DNA from: Prosapia bicincta | Taxonomy: Eukaryota; Arthropoda; Insecta; Hemiptera; Cercopidae | Direction: 5' to 3' | Length of the DNA stretch: 64,000 nt | Assembly: GCA_036971475.1 (NCBI GenBank) | Contig: JBAIZL010000003.1 | Span: 85,065,542 to 85,129,541, forward strand | In this document: in pieces, positions 45,912 to 56,800 of the stretch | Numbering within the stretch: the stretch's first letter is position 1 | Layout: each line of letters begins with the position of its first letter | The notes under the pieces: generated by a model | Told to the model about the DNA's origin: nothing | What the model saw: the letters and a program-made list of their open reading frames with translations, nothing else | Databases searched by the model: none | Position numbers and translations under genes: made by a program

Positions 45912-46140
45912 AAAATATATTTCAGCCAGTTGGTTTGGGCCACTAACATTTGATACATTAGTGGCAGGTTTCCGTCCCTGTATTATCTACTCTGTAATTC
46001 TACATTAAGTAGAAATTTCTTACAACAGTTTGGCGCCTGAATGGTGTAGTGGGTAGAGTACATAGACGTTTTGGGTTCGATCCCCAGTACCACCAAAGAA
46101 TTTAGGTGCGCAGTTTTAGCCCCCATACCGACACAACCAA
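45912..46140 (+). mobile_element. Retroposed insertion with 17-bp target duplication (SINE-like)
   Basis: A perfect 17-bp direct repeat, CAAATACAACTAAATTA, flanks the 229-bp insert (45895-45911 and 46141-46157). That length fits LINE-machinery integration. The insert contains a tRNA-like pol III promoter region (46021-46095) in its 3' half and, further left, a short hairpin GCCACTAA...TTAGTGGC (about 45949-45975). The tRNA-like part is not at the 5' end, as would be usual, so it may be a composite SINE. It borders the dispersed repeat at 46145. Confidence 0.7.
46021..46095 (+). ncRNA. tRNA-like head with A and B boxes
   Basis: TGGTGTAGTGGGTAGAG matches the tRNA A box and GGGTTCGATCCCC matches the B box and T loop, about 40 bp apart. 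The acceptor and anticodon arms do not fold into a proper tRNA, and the spacing between boxes is short. This is a tRNA-derived SINE promoter or tRNA pseudogene, not a working tRNA. Confidence 0.6.
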
Positions 46141-46144
46141 CAAA

Positions 46145-47165
46145 TACAACTAAATTATTTGAAGTTGCTTGATGTAATCATTTTGAATTCACTGATTAAA
46201 CTATATTTAAAAATACTTAACTAAGTGAATACGTAATTACTTACTTGCTGACGCGTTTCAAAACAATCGTTCCTTTTAGGAAAAGTTCAACAGCCTTTTC
46301 CATTACATGACACACAACCAAAATAACCCACCCCATTCTACAGTCATAAATCCATCCCGTTACAGGCTTTGTACCTAACCGATGCCGTCAGTAGAAGGTT
46401 AGCTTCGTAAAAGGAACGAATGTGTTGAAAAGTGTCAGCAATTAATTACGATTTCACTTGAGTACGTGCGTGAATACTTAAGTTAAGTTCTTTTTAAATA
46501 TAGTAAATTATTTGTTTATGGGTTATAACCAATTCGTTATAAATATTGGCTTTTTGGAACGAAAAGGAAGACTTTGACGTGATTCAGCCTTTACTGGAAA
46601 TTTTCTACGGCTTCCTTTCGATGGTTTGGCGAGAAATTGTTTCTCGCAATGTTAAACATTTCTAGAGTGTGAACATTGCTTTCTTTTTTTCGAAGTTTAC
46701 ACTGTTAAATAAGGATTTGTAAGCTTTACAACGACGTATATTTATTTGGTAAATCCTGAGCAAATTGCTTCTGCCACGTTGGTAAGCCTGCAGTGAATGA
46801 TGGTGCTAGACGTAACTGCGGTTTTAGTTTTAATGTCTCAAGACTAAATGTCAAGCATTAAAATGTCAACAGCGTAGTGCTAAACCGACCTACGGTGTGA
46901 CCAAAGGTTTAGGGCATAGACTACATCTTGTGTACAACCATTGTTACAAACATCATAGTATTTGTAATTAGCAAATAGATTTCTGCTTCCGTTAAATTAC
47001 GCTTTTATGAATTCTACTAAGAATTCTGCTTTCGTTGTCTGTTGAGTATACGAACGTTTTTGGCACTCCTAGTTTTTGGTTATTTGTTATTGCATTTTGT
47101 AGCTTTAAGGCGTCCAAGTAGTCTGATCTATTGCTTACGTAAGCTAGGAAAGGATTATGAATTTA
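46145..47165 (+). repeat. Unclassified dispersed repeat, copy 1
   Basis: About 1 kb that recurs in inverse orientation at 55975-56800. Shared landmarks in order: GAATTCACTGATTAAAC, the foldback CTTGCTGACGCGTTTCAAAA, TTTGTTTATGGGTTATAACC, GGCGAGAAATT, CCACGTTGGTAAGCCTGCAG, GCTAAACCGACCTACG, CACTCCTAGTTTT and GCTTACGTAAGCTAGG. The foldback has arms at about 46215-46285 and 46400-46480 with a larger loop than in copy 2. No coding frame. Possibly a non-autonomous element with an internal hairpin. Confidence 0.85.
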
Positions 47166-47527
47166 GTCAGCACTAGGATATAGTATGTAATCTCCTAGTA
47201 GTGGACATATGGCATCACGAGCGCAGCGTAGCGTAATTTTAATAAACCTACAGGAGTCTTAAATAGGGGTTTGTATGTTACACCATCTCGTAAAAAGAAG
47301 GGTAGATGGAATAAGGTAAGCTTGCTTATCTAGATTAAATAAGCTGCAAACCTGGCTGATGGTGTCTACTCTTTACTAGGAGCCAATACTCTCTATCTGT
47401 CAGTTGTAAGAGACATTTAGGCATATATCCTATAGTTTTTCTACTTCCAGAAGCATCTGGCGATAATAAAGTGTATGTTATTTGTTTACGTCATTTCCCC
47501 TTTGAAAGATGTGTAATTTTGTTTTAA
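47166..47527. other. Unassigned spacer
   Basis: Nothing recognised. Confidence 0.4.
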
Positions 47528-47935
47528 GAAGGATGAAGAACAGTAGGACATAGCCAGGACCTCTGGCTATGGGACATAATGATCCCCTGGTACAGGGGAT
47601 AGAGGAAAACTAATGATATCGAATAGACAGTCACTTATTTGAATTACGCTTTAATTACTTCTATCTGAAGAAGGATGTGGAACAATAGATGGAATTAGGA
47701 AGGTTTAAGGAAAGTACAGAGTAATCCCCCTGGTACAGGAGATAGGGAAAACTAATGATATCGAATAGACAGAGTAACTTATCTGTATTACGCTTTAAAT
47801 ACTTCTATCTTAAGAAGGATATGGAACAATGGATGGAATTAGGGAGGTTTAAGGAAAGTACAGAGTGATCTCTTGGTATAGGGGATAGGGGAAAACTAGT
47901 GCCGTCGAATGGCCATGGTCACTTACCTGAAGAAG
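47528..47935. repeat. ~143-bp tandem repeat, about three units
   Basis: AAGAAGGAT(G/A)(T)GGAACA begins units at 47528, 47671 and 47813. Each includes CCCCTGGTACAGG-like sequence, GGGAAAACTAATGATATCGA and ATTACGCTTTAA. Non-coding. Weakly similar motifs appear at 62700-62860. Confidence 0.85.
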
Positions 47936-49844
47936 GTTAAAGCTCATTTTTCATTTTCACTCGTAAAAAGCTTTTAAATAAAAATTAAAATATCATTAAA
48001 TACCTAGAGTTGTCTCCCTTTCCAAAAATAGTTGACATGAGGGGAGTGGGGTGTCACCAGAAAGGTTTAACTCCTTTGAGTAAGTGAACGATTCCGATTC
48101 GATCCCACGAAAGGTTACAAAATACTGCATTGTGTAACTCGAGACATAGCAAGAGACATAAGAGTTCGACGTCTAGTGGAGGTCTGCGCATCTAGGGACA
48201 GTTAGTAATAAGACACAGTGGTTGCGAAAACAGATACGTATAGCAACGAGGCTCGACAAACACCGAGAAGCGAGCCCCCCTCCCATTCAGACAATGCGCA
48301 CTATGACGCCAGTAAGAAGTTGCAAAACACTCTACCCATACCTTTATCTAAAGAAAAACATTTTCAAAAGATTAGAAGTTCCCAGTTTGTGCAATGTCCA
48401 GTAGACTCCGATGAAAAATATTAAAATAGGGGAAGCTTTCTGGTATTGGAGTAGGTGGAACCTGCGGGGAACTATATGGATCCTTCTAATTTGACTTATA
48501 ATTTTTTGTTTCCTTTTATTTGGTGTGTTGTATATGTTATGATCGTTAAGAAATATCTGTATATAACTAACAATTTTCAGACATTAATATAATTAGTAAA
48601 ACTGTACACTTTGAGGTGTATGAAAAAGTGCAATATGTGATCAAATTATTTCTCTTACAGGTGTTCTACTTAATAAAGTATAATAATGTAAAAAAAGGCT
48701 ATTAAGGTTATTTGGAGCAACTATATTTATTGTTCAACACAGCAGAAAATGGATTTATTACAGTAAATAATTAAATCCTATTAAATATCTCTACTTTTTA
48801 TATGCGATCTGATCATACAATATATTTTTCAGGTATGTACTGAAGAGCAAAGAGGGGTCTGATACATTACTAAACTATATATACGTTACGAAATTTTGGT
48901 AAGTATTTATTTTCTTCTCTATATTGGTTCACACTCTCCAAAGATATATCTTCCTAAAATTTTAAATCGTTAATAAACTACTTTTTTATTAATCCACTTA
49001 AGTTGAAATATATTTTTTAAATTTGGTAGTGAATGACACTTGATATTGAGGCAGTTTTTCAAATATTAATTCACTAATTAAATTTAATGAATTAATTTTA
49101 GTTTTATTTGGGAGAAAAACGTTTCACAAAAGAGGAAGGCATACAATATTATTATTTCGTCGCATTTGGTTTAAAAATAAATGATAACATATGATTGATA
49201 ACATAAAACAGTTGATTTTATGTTATATGCTATGTCAATTTATTTATATTTATCGTAATTATGTAATAAACTAAAATTAAATAAATGTTTACTTTGTTGA
49301 CCAAAGTAGGAATTGACTAAAAAATGTTTGTTTGTTACTTGTTTTTGTTTCTAATTTTATTTAACTTCGGTTCTACTGACTTTAACATTCTATGGAAGCG
49401 AATGATGGAATTATATTGCGAAAGATACTGGTTAAATGGAATAGTTCTCGAACTCCAGTATACAAGCGAATTAATTTAAAATTTATAAAGTTTTATCCTA
49501 AATACATGGGGTTTTCCAATAACATGTACCAATAATTATTTGTTAACTGTTCAGACGTTTTCATATACCATTTTTAATATTTGTGGTTTTTTAAATTTAG
49601 GTTCATGGTAGAACTACATAGCATGTTTTTCATGTCAGTTATTTGTTAACACCATTTTATTGAATTTGCTTAGTAACTTATGCAATTTTCGATTTAAAAC
49701 GATATCAAATGTTTTGAACCAGGTAAATTTATTTTATTTTTTGCCATCTTGCAACATAATAAGAAGTTGTTTTTTCTCTCGGCTCGTAAGTAGAAGCTTT
49801 GGCTTGTACTGAGGACCTTTTATGCAGTATCGTTGGTTAAGTGA
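47936..49844. other. Unassigned AT-rich sequence
   Basis: Short frames at 48218-48424 have no motif. Nothing else recognised. Confidence 0.35.
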
Positions 49845-52286
49845 AACAGTTCTCGAACAAGAACGCTATTGTTGGGAACAGTTGAGAACAAGAACGTTGC
49901 TGTTGGGAAGAGTTCTCGAACAAGAACGTTGTTGTTGGGAACAGTTGAGAACAAGAACGTTGTTGTTGGGAAGAGTTCTCGAACAAGAACGTTGTTGTTG
50001 GGAAGAGTTCTCGAATAAGAACGTTGTTGTTGGGAACAGTTGAGAACAAGAACGTTGTTGTTGGGAAGAGTTCTCGAACAAGAACGTTGTTGTTGGGAAC
50101 AGTTGAGATCAAGAACGTTGTTGTTGGGAACAGTTCCCGAACAAGAACGTTGTTGTTGGGAACAGTTGAGAACAAGAACGTTGCTGTTGGGAAGAGTTCT
50201 CGAACAAGAACGTTGTTGTTGGGAACAGTTGAGAACAAGAACGTTGTTGTTGGGAAGAGTTCTCGAAGAAGAACGTTGTTGTTGGGAAGAGTTCTCGAAT
50301 AAGAACGTTGTTGTTGGGAACAGTTGAGAACAAGAACGTTGTTGTTGGGAAGAGTTCTCGAACAAGAACGTTGTTGTTGGGAACAGTTGAGAACAAGAAC
50401 GTTGTTGTTAGGAACAGTTGAGAACAAGAACGTTGTTGTTGTTAAGAGTTCTCGAACAAGAACGTTGTTGTTGGGAAGAGTTCTCAAACAAGAACGTTGT
50501 TGTTGGGAAGAGTTCTCGAACAAGAACGTTGTTGTTGGGAACAGTTGAGAACAATAACTTGTTGTTGGGAACAGTTTTCGAACAAGAACGTCGTTGTTGG
50601 GAACAGTTGAGAACAAGAACGTTGTTGTTGTTAAGAGTTCTCGAACAAGAACGTTGTTGTTGGGAAGAGTTCTCGAACAAGAACGTTGTTGTTGGAAACA
50701 GTTGAGAACATGAACGTTGCTGTTGGGAAGAGTTCTCGAACAAGAACGTTGTTGTTGGGAACAGTTGAGAACAAGAACGTTGCTGTTGGGAAGAGATCTC
50801 GAACAAGAACGTTGTTGTTGGGAACAGTTAAGAACAAGAACGTTGTTGTTAGGAAGAGTTCTCGATCAAGAACGTTGTTGTTGGGAAGAGTTCTCGATCA
50901 AGAACGTTGTTGTTGGGAAGAGTTCTCGAATAAGAACGTTGTTGTTGGGGACAGTTGAGAACAAGAACGTTGTTGTTGTTAAGAGTTCTCAAAGAAGAAC
51001 GTTGTTGTTGGGAAGAGTTCTCAAACAAGAACGTTGTTGTTGGGAAGAGTTCTCGAACAAGAACGTTGTTGTTGGGAACAGTTGAGAACAAGAACGTTGT
51101 TGTTGGGAAGAGTTCTCGAACAAGAACGTTGTTGTTGGGAACAGTTGAGAACAAGAACGTTGTTGTTAGGAACAGTTGAGAACAAGAACGTTGTTGTTGG
51201 GAACAGTTGAGAACAAGAACGTTGTTGTTGGGAACAGTTGAGAACAAGAACGTCGTTGTTGGGAACAGTTCTCAAACAAGAACGTTGTTGTTGGGAAGAG
51301 TTCTCGAAGAAGAACGTTGTTGTTGGGAAGAGTTCTCGAATAAGAACGTTGTTGTTGGGAACAGTTGAGAACAAGAACGTTGTTGTTGTTAAGAGTTCTC
51401 AAAGAAGAACGTTGTTGTTGGGAAGAGTTCTCGAACAAGAACGTTGTTGTTGGGAAGAGTTCTCGAACAAGAACGTTGTTGTTGGGAACAGTTGAGAACA
51501 AGAACGTTGTTGTTGGGAAGAGTTCTCGAACAAGAACGTTGTTGTTGGGAACAGTTGAGAAGAAGAACGTTGTTGTTAGGAACAGTTGAGAACAAGAACG
51601 TTGTTGTTCGGAACAGTTGAGAACAAGAACGTTGTTGTTGGGAACAGTTGAGAACAAGAACGTCGTTGTTGGGAACAGTTCTCAAACAAGAACGTTGTTG
51701 TTGGGAAGAGTTCTCGAACAAGAATGTTGCTGTTGGGAAGAGTTCTCGAACAAGAACGTTGTTGTTGGGAACAGTTGAGAACAAGAACGTTGCTGTTGGG
51801 AAGAGTTCTCGAACAAGAACGTTGTTGTTGGGAACAGTTCTCAAACAAGAACGTTGTTGTTGTTAAGAGTTCTCGAACAAGAACGTTGTTGTTGGGAAGA
51901 GTTCTGGAATAAGAACGTTGTTGTTGGGAACAGTTGAGAACAAGAACGTTGTTGTTGTTAAGAGTTCTCGAACAAGAACGTTGTTGTTGGGAAGAGTTCT
52001 CAAACAAGAACGTTGTTGTTGGGAAGAGTTCTCGAACAAGAACGTTGTTTTTGGGAACAGTTTTCGAACAAGAACGTCGTTGTTGGGAACAGTTGAGAAC
52101 AAGAACGTTGTTGTTGGGAACAGTTCTCGAACAAGAACGTTGTTTGTTGGGAAGAGTTCTCGAACAAGAACGTCGTTGTTGGGAACAGTTGAGAACAAGA
52201 ACGTTGTTGTTGGGAACAGTTCTCGAACAAGAACGTTGTTTGTTGGGAATAGTTGAGAACAATAACTTTGTTGTTGGGAACAGTTT
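49845..52286. repeat. 2.4-kb 31/32-bp minisatellite, about 78 copies
   Basis: Two unit types: CTCGAACAAGAACGTTGTTG + TTGGGAAGAGTT (32 bp) and GAGAACAAGAACGTTGTTG + TTGGGAACAGTT (31 bp), with a minor GTTGTTAAGAGTT form. Alternation of 31 and 32 bp gives a 63-bp, in-frame double unit, so long frames (up to 259 residues, minus strand 49837-50616) stay open on both strands. A block of about 410 bp (around 50930-51240) recurs around 51340-51650. The unit includes the palindrome TTCTCGAA. No protein is proposed. Confidence 0.97.
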
Positions 52287-52764
52287 GTTTTTAAACGGTA
52301 ATACGATGTACAAAAAATTATTGTTACATAAGGAAAAATGACGGTAGATTTGCGATTCAAGTATAATTTATTAATTAAAAATCTTAATTTTAGTTTTGAA
52401 GGCTACATATTCAGGTAGCTTTGCTACGTAAATCAAATTGATTAGCTTGTTTGTGTATTGTGTCAATATGTAGAGCAAACACTTAACTTCTACATTACAC
52501 CAAGAACTTCCGTTTAGGTATTGACATAAATGTGTTTGTTGTACATTGTTATATTTCTTCACATCATTGCAGTATTCACAATCATATGTATTTCTAGTTT
52601 ATTGAGAAATCTCCATCATCTTACGTTCACGTCTCGGTAATATAATGTAGAAATTTTATAACATTTAGCAATTAAAAGGCTTTTACTGTAACATATGCAC
52701 TTAATTTTGGAACTTGTCAAGTAAATAATTAAGATAATCAAGACTGATAGAAGAGAAAGATAGA
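52287..52764. other. Unassigned AT-rich sequence
   Basis: Nothing recognised. Confidence 0.4.
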
Positions 52765-52885
52765 GTTTGTGTCTGTTATCCCTCTGAGGATGGTTACTTA
52801 GTAATTGAAATGTACATAAGGGTAAAATAAAGTTTGTGGTTAAGAGGTTTTTGTGTATTTATTATTAAATTCAACCACAGTATAT
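52765..52885 (+). repeat. Dispersed repeat, PLE-like 3' tail, copy 2
   Basis: CCCTCTGAGGATGGTTACTT, TTGAAATGTACATAAGGG, AAAGTTTGTGGTTAAGAGG and TTTTGTGTATTTATTATTAA occur in the same order as at 12757-12870. It faces the inverted relative at 52893-53143. Confidence 0.75.
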
Positions 52886-52892
52886 TCATAAT

Positions 52893-53143
52893 ACATAGTA
52901 AATGTTGACATTTTCGTAATAAATAATAAAAAAACCCTATAACCATAAATATTTTTATTCTAACTTGATGTGCACTTCGGTTACCAAGTATCCATCCTCA
53001 GGGACATGACAACCTACTTGCTAACCCTAAATAGCTTCTTTACCTATAATCAAGCAAACTACTTGCCCAGAACTCCGCGCCCACTACCCTTATATAAGCT
53101 CGGCCACGCTTTCCGGGTAACAAGAGGTCACAACATCCAGACA
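52893..53143 (-). repeat. PLE-like tail, left arm of a palindrome split by hAT
   Basis: Read on the minus strand this is GGCAAGTAGTTTG-type sequence followed by CCTGAGGATGGATACTTGG, TAACCGAAGTGCACATC and an AT-rich tail. It pairs inversely with 54745-55075 (GGAAAGC.TGACCGAGCTT, GGGGCAAGTAGTTTG, ACTTGGTAACCGAAATGTGC). The hAT element 53152-54736 sits between the arms. Confidence 0.75.
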
Positions 53144-53151
53144 GTCTAGAC

Positions 53152-54736
53152 CAGGGGTTCCCAAACTTTTTTGTACCACGCCCCCCTCTGGTTATTTGGA
53201 GACCCCCCACGCCCCCCTACACATATCAGCTTTCCATTTTGCAATACCCTATTTCCACGGTGCAGTACATAGCAACTCCTACTTGTACAAGTACATGAAC
53301 TCGTACATGTATGTGCCTACTTGATACGGTGAGTAGGTAGATTTTTTGTTCACTGTTGAATGCTGTAACACAGAGTGGAAAGATTCGATAATTGTACGTA
53401 TGATGAAAATTAAAACAAGTATTACATGAAAAACGAATATAATTACTGATATAAAATTTAACATTGTAACACAGATACATTTTCAATTTAAGGAAGGTGA
53501 AACAATAGGCCTACCTACTTACAAAAACAAAACATAAAATGTAATTTAGTGAGATAGGTGCGCTTGCATGTTCTGAATAAGTTGACAGATCCTGGGTTGA
53601 GTTTCAGACAAAGCACAGCGTAGATCACTTTCGACATCAAGTTTGTTGCGGTACTTGGTTTTGATCGCCACAAGAGTTGAAAACGCTTTTTCGCACATGT
53701 GCTTTCTCTGAAACACTGGGTTAAACTTTTAAGTACTTTAACCAAAACGAGGGCTTGTCCATTTGTTCAAAATCGTATCTTGCAGCAGAGTCATTTTTTA
53801 TTTCTATTCCCTCCTCTTGCAACTCTTCTGGCAGCAACTGTATGTCCATGTGGAACGGGTCGGTTGATAGTTTGTAAAACTCCTCTAAAGTTAGGAAAGT
53901 ACCTGCTGAACTCCTCCTTGAGGTTCTTCAAATGGTCAATTATCAAGTTTTTTCAAAAGCGGTCCTTCAAAAACGTCCTTAAAACATGCTTCTTCTGAGA
54001 CTGATACTACTTTGCTGAAACTTGAATAATTGCTGTGGTTCGTTGACACTTTACGTATCCAAAGTTGTAGTTTCTCAACGTACATCTTGATGGAATCCTG
54101 ATGTGTTACTATATTTGAGTCTGCACCTTGCAATTGCAAGTTTAGGTTGTTTAACGTGTCAAAAAAATCTGATAAATAGGCCAAAATCACTTGGTTACTA
54201 GGTTTTTTTAACTCTGCACTAAGCTCGTTTTGTTTCTGCTGTGCCAAAAACGTAATCACTTCATCACGGAGCTCAAATTGTCTTCTCAACATATTGCCTT
54301 TTGATAGCCATCGTACTTCTGTATGTAACAGCATCGTTTTGTGGTCACTTCCTAAATATTCACAAAGAACTTTAAACACGAGTATTTAAGTCGAGTATTT
54401 AATGCACTGTTCTTAACGTAGTTGACTACTTTAATACATAGCTTTAAAACAGCATTGAGTTCGTTTGGAAGCGTTTTTGCTGCCAAGGCTTGGCGGTGAA
54501 TAAAACAATGAATCCCAACCACATCAGCATTCTTCTCTATGACCAACTGCACAAAGCCTGAATGAGAACCCAGCATTGAAGGAGCACCATCTGTGCATAC
54601 ACCAATAAGTTTTATTTTTTTTGTAGGAAATTATTTTTGTAATTTTTTTATTTATTTCATTTGGGTGTCACGCCCCCCCCCTGGACTTTCTCCACGCCCC
54701 CCCAGGGGGGCGCGCCCCTCAGTTTGGGAACCCCTG
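53152..54736 (-). mobile_element. hAT transposon with decayed transposase, 8-bp TSD
   Basis: The termini are CAGGGGTTCCCAAACT, a perfect 16-bp inverted repeat. The target duplication GTCTAGAC is identical on both sides (53144-53151 and 54737-54744). The subterminal regions are rich in ACGCCCCCC. At 1585 bp the element is about half the usual length of autonomous hAT copies; the N-terminal half of the transposase is missing between the right terminus and 54602. The exact target duplication and intact ends suggest a fairly young insertion, possibly moved by a transposase made elsewhere. Confidence 0.95.
53546..54602 (-). pseudogene. hAT transposase, C-terminal half, frameshifted
   Basis: In minus-strand order: IGVCTDGAPSMLGSHSGFV (the TDGAPSMxG catalytic-region motif, near 54600-54540), HCFIHRQALAAKTLPNEL, a one-base shift near 54370, LHTEVRWLSKGNMLRRQFEL (54340-54280), then the middle part to 53936, further shifted frames with STDPFHMDIQLLPEELQEE, and finally EKAFSTLVAIKTKYRNKLDV and LRCALSETQPRI, the hATC dimerisation region, ending at a natural stop (53546-53548). 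The combination matches the hAT transposases related to the human ZBED5/SCAND3/GTF2IRD2 group. At least three frame breaks and the missing N-terminus make it non-functional. Confidence 0.9.
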
Positions 54737-54744
54737 GTCTAGAC

Positions 54745-55075
54745 TATGTGACTTCTTGGTTGTAGCCGGAAAGCTTGACCGAGCTTTGTTAAGAGTAAAG
54801 GCCGCGGCGTTCTTGGTGGGGGCAAGTAGTTTGGTTGATCATAAGTAAGGAAGCTGTGAAAAGAGTTTATTAGCTTGGTACATGGATTCCCTCACTAGCG
54901 GTAGCGATACTAGGATACTAACCGCATGCGAATGCTAGAGGAGCGCTGCTACGAGTTCTGGAAGGGTTCCGTGAGAGAGCCGGGTAAAAAAGACTTGGTA
55001 ACCGAAATGTGCAACAGACTTGGATAAACATATTTGTTTCTAGAGGTTTCTTTGTGTGTTATTTGTTATATAAAC
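54745..55075 (+). repeat. PLE-like tail, right arm of the split palindrome
   Basis: The sequence mirrors 52893-53143 from the hAT insertion point outward, with an extra ~80 bp (about 54895-54975) absent from the left arm. It includes GACTTGGTAACCGAAATGTG near its outer end. Confidence 0.75.
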
Positions 55076-55685
55076 GACAGTAAATTGTTCCAAGTAATTC
55101 GTGATCACATTGTCGTGTTTACACAACTTTTAGAACATAATTTTTAAATTAGTTATAATATAATCCAAACAAATACAAACCGCTTTGCACATATCAGTGT
55201 GTTCCTGTCTCACCACAAAAGAGAATCTTCAGCTCAGTATATACGAGGAACTCGTCGTATATAAACGTTAATTTTTTATTACACAATAACCTCAATCGAT
55301 TGTTTACCAGTTCAGAAAGTTTCAACATTGCACCGGCCATTTTAAATATTTGATGAATTTGTTGCCCTTGTGAATCGACTGAACAGTTCGGACAACTGTT
55401 GGACAGAGGTGAGACGAGCTGTATATAAACCAGCAAAGCACTAACACGTAAGCTAAAATAAGTAGGCCTACAAAGGGCACAGTAATATGGTTTTAAAAAC
55501 ATAATTAAACAAAGTTTATATTCTTTCCTAGCTTATTATTTACAAAGATACGCTTTAACTAATTAACAGAAGAATATTAATAACGTGATGTGTGATTCCG
55601 CCATTGAAATACTACCTTATTAGTACCTTGATACACTTCGTTATCAAGCTATTCTTCAAATATAGCATTATTTTATGCTGCCTTA
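55076..55685. other. Unassigned sequence
   Basis: The 102-residue minus-strand frame at 55194-55502 has no family signature. Nothing else recognised. Confidence 0.35.
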
Positions 55686-55892
55686 TGCGCTAAAATAAAC
55701 AGTACTGGAACTGAGTCAGCTGTAGTTGCCTTCTCGATCAGCTGTGCCGATCTTTGATTTGTTGCCGCGTACTCGTGTTGTTGTATTTCATTTGCGCTTA
55801 GTTTTTTTCTTGACAAGGTGCTAACTACTGCAAAAAACTATGTAAATAAAATAAAATTGTAGAACTGTTTTAGCACTATTTATTTTGGCGCA
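55686..55892. mobile_element. Tc1-mariner-type MITE
   Basis: The ends TGCGCTAAAATAAACAGTAC and inverse TGCGCCAAAATAAATAGTGC lie between TA dinucleotides (55684-55685, 55893-55894). The left 140 bp match the element at 27153-27633, including GTCAGCTGTAGTTGCCTTCT and AAGGTGCTAACTACTGCAAA, after which about 270 bp are deleted. This 207-bp form has lost nearly all coding sequence. Confidence 0.85.
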
Positions 55893-55974
55893 TACAATTT
55901 CTCCTACGTAGAATCCTATTCTGTTTTAAATCAAACTATAGGGGATTGCATACGAAATCCCAATGTTAACTACA

Positions 55975-56800
55975 CTCATAATCCTTTCCTAGCTTACGTA
56001 AGCAATAGCTCAAACTACTTGGACGCCTTAAAGCTACAAAATGCAATAACAAATAACCCAAAACTAGGAGTGCCCTAAACGTTCGTATACTCGACAGATA
56101 ATTTATTTAGTAATTGCAAATATGATGTTTGTAACAATGGTTGTGCACAAGATGTAGTCTATGCCCTAAACCTTTGGTCACATCGTAGGTCGGTTTAGCA
56201 CTACGCTGTTGACATTTTAATGCCTGACATTTAGTCTTGAGACATTAAAACTAAAACCGCAGTCACGTCTAAGCACCATCATTCCCTGCAGGCTTACCAA
56301 CGTGGCAGAAACAATTTGCTTAGGATTTACCAAATAAATATACGTGACACGGGTTGTAAAGCTCACTAAGCCTTATTTAACAGTGTAAACTTCGAAAACA
56401 AAGAAAGCAATGTTCACACTCTAGAAATGTTTAACATCGCGAGAAAGAATTTCTCGCCAAACCTAGTAACGTCCCCGGCCATCAAAAGGAGGCCGTAGAA
56501 AATTTCCACTAAAGGCTGTATCGCGTCATACATTTCCTTTTTGTCCCCAAAAGCCAATATTTAAAACCAATTGGTTATAACCTATAAACAAATAATTTAC
56601 TATATTTAAAAAGTACTTAACTAAGTAAATACGTAATGGCTTACTTGCTGAAGCGTTTCAAAAACATTCGTTCCTTTTACGTAGCTAACCCTCTACTCGA
56701 ATGTTTTGAAACGCGTCAGCAAGTAAGCCATTACGTATTCACTTCGTTAAGTAGTTAAGTTTAATCAGTGAATTCAAGATTATTACATCAAGTGACTAAA
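55975..56800 (-). repeat. Unclassified dispersed repeat, copy 2 (inverted)
   Basis: The reverse complement of the repeat at 46145-47165, with the same landmarks in inverse order. Its foldback is tighter: GTAATGGCTTACTTGCTGA (near 56635) and TCAGCAAGTAAGCCATTAC (near 56725) pair across a loop of only about 10 bp around 56693. It has an ACGTCCCCGGCC segment not seen in copy 1. Confidence 0.85.

Noticed and set aside
46021..46095. Functional tRNA gene
   Set aside because: A and B boxes are present, but the arms do not pair as a cloverleaf and the inter-box distance is short; treated as a SINE head.
49845..52286. TTCTCGAA as a heat-shock element array
   Set aside because: Each unit has one TTCnnGAA pair, but the next GAA is spaced three, not two, bases away, so a proper three-part element is not formed.
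49837..52360. Open frames of 95-259 residues on both strands, rich in QQQRS / FPTTTF or RTRTLLLG
   Set aside because: They arise from 31/32-bp tandem units; several frames on both strands are open at once, and no start context, splice signal or non-repetitive domain supports a gene.
55194..55502. 102-residue minus-strand frame
   Set aside because: No family signature or supporting signals; composition matches intergenic DNA.
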